Source: a bacterium UBP9_UBA1432
Lineage (GTDB): Bacteria; Vulcanimicrobiota; Xenobia; Xenobiales; Xenobiaceae
DNA: 7,300 bases
NCBI GenBank assembly: GCA_002329445.1
Contig: DCTU01000396.1
Coordinates: 191 to 7,490 of the forward strand
Direction: 5' to 3'
Below, in pieces: positions 5,512 through 7,300 of this stretch (position 1 is the first letter of the stretch; each line of letters opens with the position of its first letter). The position numbers and the translations under genes were made by a program. Under the pieces are notes generated by a model. That model made no database searches. It saw only the letters and a list, made by a program, of their open reading frames with translations, and was not told where the DNA came from.

Positions 5512-5901
5512 ATGTCGGAAAAGATGATCCTGGGAGTCCCATCTCAAGGCCAGGGAGGGCTGGAGAGCCAGCGCTCGGGCCACTTCGGTCACTGTGACTG
5601 CTTCACCCTGGTCGAGATCGACGGGCAGGAGGTGGTCGGGGTCCGCATCCTCGAGAACCCGCCTCACCAGGAGGGCGGATGCCTGCGCCCGGTCAACCTG
5701 CTGGCCTCCAACGGGGTCAACGCCCTGCTGGCCGCCGGCATGGGAGCCCGTCCCCTGCAGGGCTTCCAGGACGTCGGCATCAAGGTCTATTTCGAGAACC
5801 AGACCTTGCTGGTGAAGGATGCCGTGAACCTGGTCCTGGCGGGGAAGGTCCCCACGATGGACCTCCAGCACGCCTGTGGCGGCGGCGGCCACCACCACTA
5901 G
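5512..5901 (+). CDS. NifX/orange-protein-like dinitrogenase iron-molybdenum cofactor family protein
   Basis: The gene encodes 129 residues and is nearly all one domain of the NifX/NifB C-terminal/orange-protein superfamily, which binds iron-molybdenum or molybdenum-copper sulfide clusters. The N-terminal strand KMILGVPSQGQGGLESQ is followed by the family's HFG motif (residues 24-26). Next come the TLVEIDGQEV strand, the NLLASNGVNALLAAGMG helix with its glycine turn (about 63-78), and GFQDVGIKVYF. Possible ligands are C28, C30, C57 and the terminal H120-x-C122-GGGGHHH tail; a Gly/His-rich tail is common in stand-alone members. The frame extends upstream to 5407, but the start at 5512 is preferred because of GGAGAG at 5501-5506 and because the fold begins there. 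The gene follows the PadR fusion after 40 bases and precedes the ATPase by 8 bases. Its probable role is carrier or storage protein for a metal-sulfur cluster. Confidence 0.92.
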   Translation: MSEKMILGVPSQGQGGLESQRSGHFGHCDCFTLVEIDGQEVVGVRILENPPHQEGGCLRPVNLLASNGVNALLAAGMGARPLQGFQDVGIKVYFENQTLLVKDAVNLVLAGKVPTMDLQHACGGGGHHH

Positions 5902-5909
5902 GAGCAAGC

Positions 5910-6830
5910 ATGGCAGAGTTCACCCTGGCCATCGCCTCGGGCAAGGGAGGCACTGGCAAGACCACCCTGACTGCGGTCCTGGCCTGGTTGGCCTCCCGCG
6001 AGCTGGAGGTGACGCTGGCCGATGCCGACGTCGAGGCCTCCAACCTGCCCCTGGCCCTGCAGGTCCACTCCCAGACCTGTACGGCCTTCCAGGGTGGAGG
6101 CAAGGCCCGGATCTCGGAAGCCGACTGCTCAGGCTGCGGCCTGTGCCAGGAGGTGTGCCGCTTTGCAGCGATCCTGAGCCCCCATCCCGGAGTCTTCCGG
6201 GTGGATTCGCTGTCGTGCGAGGGCTGCGGACACTGCGTCCGGGTCTGCCCCGCAGGGGCCATCGAGAGAACTCCGACCTGCATTGGCGAGGCCTGTCTGG
6301 GCCAGTGCCGGACCGGCCCCATCGCCTTCGGCCAGTTGGGCCCGGGGCAGGACCTCTCGGGGCGCCTGGTCACCGAGGTGCGCCGGCTGGGGCTGGAGGC
6401 CGCCCAGGAGAAGGGGTCCGACCTGCTGCTGATCGACGGGCCGCCAGGAACGGGTTGCCCTTTGATCGCCGCGCTGGCCAGTACCGACCTGGTCCTGGCC
6501 GTCACCGAGCCCACCCTCTCGGGGGTCCACGACCTGGACCGGCTGGCCCAGGTGGCGACGCGCTTCAGGATCCCGGTCCGCGTGGTCCTGAACAAGGCGG
6601 ACCTGGCCCCGGAGGGCGCCCGGCGCCTGCGCGAGACCTGCCAGGTCCAGGGCCTGCCGGTCTGGGCCGAAATCCCCTACGACCCGGTCTTTGCCGGAAC
6701 CCTGCAGGCCATGTCCACCGATCCGCAACTGCAGCCCCGAACCGACTCGGCGGCCTGGATCGCTGCGGGCGAGGTCTGGAAGGCCCTGGCCCGGGAGCTG
6801 GACCTGCCCTCACCCCTGGCAGCCCGGTAG
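5910..6830 (+). CDS. MinD/Mrp-type P-loop ATPase with inserted 2[4Fe-4S] ferredoxin domain
   Basis: The gene encodes 306 residues. The deviant Walker A motif GKGGTGKTT is at 11-19, the switch aspartates at about 38-40 (DAD), the Walker B/A' region LLLIDGPPGTGCP at 172-184, and NKAD at 228-231. Between them sit two classical cluster motifs, C73-x2-C76-x2-C79-x3-C83 and C103-x2-C106-x2-C109-x3-CP (C113), which bind two [4Fe-4S] clusters. This is the architecture of the SIMIBI-class ATPases with inserted ferredoxin that accompany orange-protein and NifX-like genes; Mrp/NBP35 relatives move Fe-S clusters. GGAG at 5901-5904 lies five bases before the ATG and begins at the last base of the preceding stop codon. 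The frame continues upstream to 5679, but that part shadows the NifX-like gene. Three additional cysteines (C124, C129, C133) follow the ferredoxin. The protein likely couples ATP hydrolysis to electron or cluster delivery to the small partner. Confidence 0.95.
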   Translation: MAEFTLAIASGKGGTGKTTLTAVLAWLASRELEVTLADADVEASNLPLALQVHSQTCTAFQGGGKARISEADCSGCGLCQEVCRFAAILSPHPGVFRVDSLSCEGCGHCVRVCPAGAIERTPTCIGEACLGQCRTGPIAFGQLGPGQDLSGRLVTEVRRLGLEAAQEKGSDLLLIDGPPGTGCPLIAALASTDLVLAVTEPTLSGVHDLDRLAQVATRFRIPVRVVLNKADLAPEGARRLRETCQVQGLPVWAEIPYDPVFAGTLQAMSTDPQLQPRTDSAAWIAAGEVWKALARELDLPSPLAAR

Positions 6831-6846
6831 CCAGCCTTCGCGCTGG
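6831..6846 (+). terminator. Short hairpin after the operon, weak terminator candidate
   Basis: CCAGC (6831-6835) and GCTGG (6842-6846) form a 5-bp GC-rich stem with a six-base loop containing TTCG. It begins directly after the ATPase stop codon. The 50-base gap to the convergent gene would need termination for both strands. There is no T-run, so this is only suggestive. Confidence 0.25.
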
Positions 6847-6880
6847 AGGAAACGGGGGCGCGGGCCTGGGCGCAGGATCC

Positions 6881-7300
6881 TCAGCTCTTCGCCTGCCCCT
6901 CCCCTTCCCCGCCGCCCTCCGTCGACCCCAGCCACTCCTGCCAGGGAAGCCGGGCCACGGCGGCTCCGGCCATGGCCGCCAGGACCAGCAGGAAGACCTC
7001 ACCCACGCCCCGGGTCGAGGAAGGCTTCGAAGCCTCCGGCGGCGCCAGGACCGGCGAAGGCGCAGAAGCCAGCGAACGGACCCCGACCTGCATGGGCAAG
7101 GCCGTCGGATGGGTCAGGTGCCAGGCCACGACCTGGAAGAGCAGGGCCATCTGGCGTCTGTCCAGATGATGGCGTCGGCGACGTCCGGCACGCCGCGCCG
7201 TCAGGGCGCGGGCCGCCAGGTACAGGACCAGGCCGCCCCCCAACAGGGCCGGCGCGGCCGAGCGGGCCTGCTGACCCGCCTGGCGCAGGTGCCCCCCCAC
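6881..7300 (-). CDS. Unrecognised membrane protein, C-terminal part
   Basis: The frame is open from the right edge to a TGA at 6883-6881, giving 139 residues. A GTG at the very edge could be the start, but the gene may equally continue beyond the window. Two hydrophobic segments are visible, about residues 15-33 (AAPALLGGGLVLYLAARAL) and 99-116 (VGEVFLLVLAAMAGAAVA). Between them are a strongly basic, His-containing stretch (RRAGRRRRHHLDRRQ, about 37-50) and a Pro/Ser-rich segment (about 78-97). The end is Gly/Glu-rich. The basic loop after the first helix suggests that loop is cytoplasmic by the positive-inside rule. I recognise no family. The gene converges on the ATPase gene with a 50-base gap, so it is not part of that operon. 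Confidence 0.65.
   Translation of the reverse strand: MGGHLRQAGQQARSAAPALLGGGLVLYLAARALTARRAGRRRRHHLDRRQMALLFQVVAWHLTHPTALPMQVGVRSLASAPSPVLAPPEASKPSSTRGVGEVFLLVLAAMAGAAVARLPWQEWLGSTEGGGEGEGQAKS

Noticed and set aside
4266..5513. 415-codon minus-strand open frame
   Set aside because: Antisense to the promoter and the PadR-NifX gene; it would run through the clear sigma-70 promoter and inverted repeat, and its translation resembles no known fold.
5780..6728. Minus-strand frames opposite the ATPase (5780-6595, 6129-6728)
   Set aside because: The plus strand carries unmistakable Walker and ferredoxin motifs here; the antisense frames are by-products of GC-rich codon use.
4602..6830. A nitrogenase or FeMo-cofactor (nif) locus
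   Set aside because: NifX-like domains are present, but there is no NifB radical-SAM domain, nifHDK, nifEN or other nif gene; the ATPase has a MinD-type rather than NifH architecture with an inserted ferredoxin. Orange-protein-like is the better comparison.

Overview
The window is a GC-rich stretch of bacterial chromosome that is densely coded, with leucine codons dominated by CTG. Several genes use GTG or TTG starts, and many start and stop codons overlap. Two genes carry apparent Sec signal peptides and one is predicted to be anchored facing outside the inner membrane, which suggests a Gram-negative-type bacterium. Acidobacteriota or a deltaproteobacterial-type lineage would fit the gene content, but the sequence alone does not settle this. 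I see no rRNA, tRNA, CRISPR array, insertion sequence or phage gene.

Layout. (1) Positions 1-1131, minus strand: a two-gene envelope unit. It has a small exported protein with a DnaJ-like CxxCxGxG cysteine cluster (1131-694), then an exported helical-repeat (TPR-like) protein that starts at a GTG inside the end of the first gene and runs off the left edge (727 to 1). (2) Positions 1132-1420: a 289-base divergent gap holding a perfect 12-base palindrome. (3) Positions 1421-4468, plus strand: a tightly packed, translationally coupled four-gene membrane operon of DUF2157, DUF4401, GDYXXLXY-domain protein and a zinc-ribbon membrane protein. Every junction is a start/stop overlap. (4) Positions 4469-4601: an inverted repeat followed by the one clear sigma-70-type promoter, with a small dyad between its -35 and -10 boxes. 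(5) Positions 4602-6830, plus strand: a three-gene metal-cluster operon. It encodes a regulator fusing a PadR winged helix to a NifX/NifB-type cofactor-binding domain, a small stand-alone NifX/orange-protein-like protein, and a MinD/Mrp-type ATPase with an inserted 2[4Fe-4S] ferredoxin. (6) Positions 6881-7300, minus strand: the C-terminal part of an unrecognised membrane protein, convergent with the operon.

The most interesting unit is the third operon. Its second and third genes resemble the partners of the molybdenum-copper 'orange protein' system of sulfate reducers: a small NifX-like metal-cluster protein and ferredoxin-bearing MinD ATPases. The first gene appears to be a one-component sensor in which the same kind of cofactor-binding domain is joined to a PadR DNA-binding domain and an N-terminal Cys/His-rich segment. 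The inferred model is that the regulator senses the metal cluster (or its precursor) and controls its own promoter through the dyad at 4545-4557. The membrane operon at 1421-4468 is a recurring cluster of unknown function, here with an added zinc-ribbon protein.
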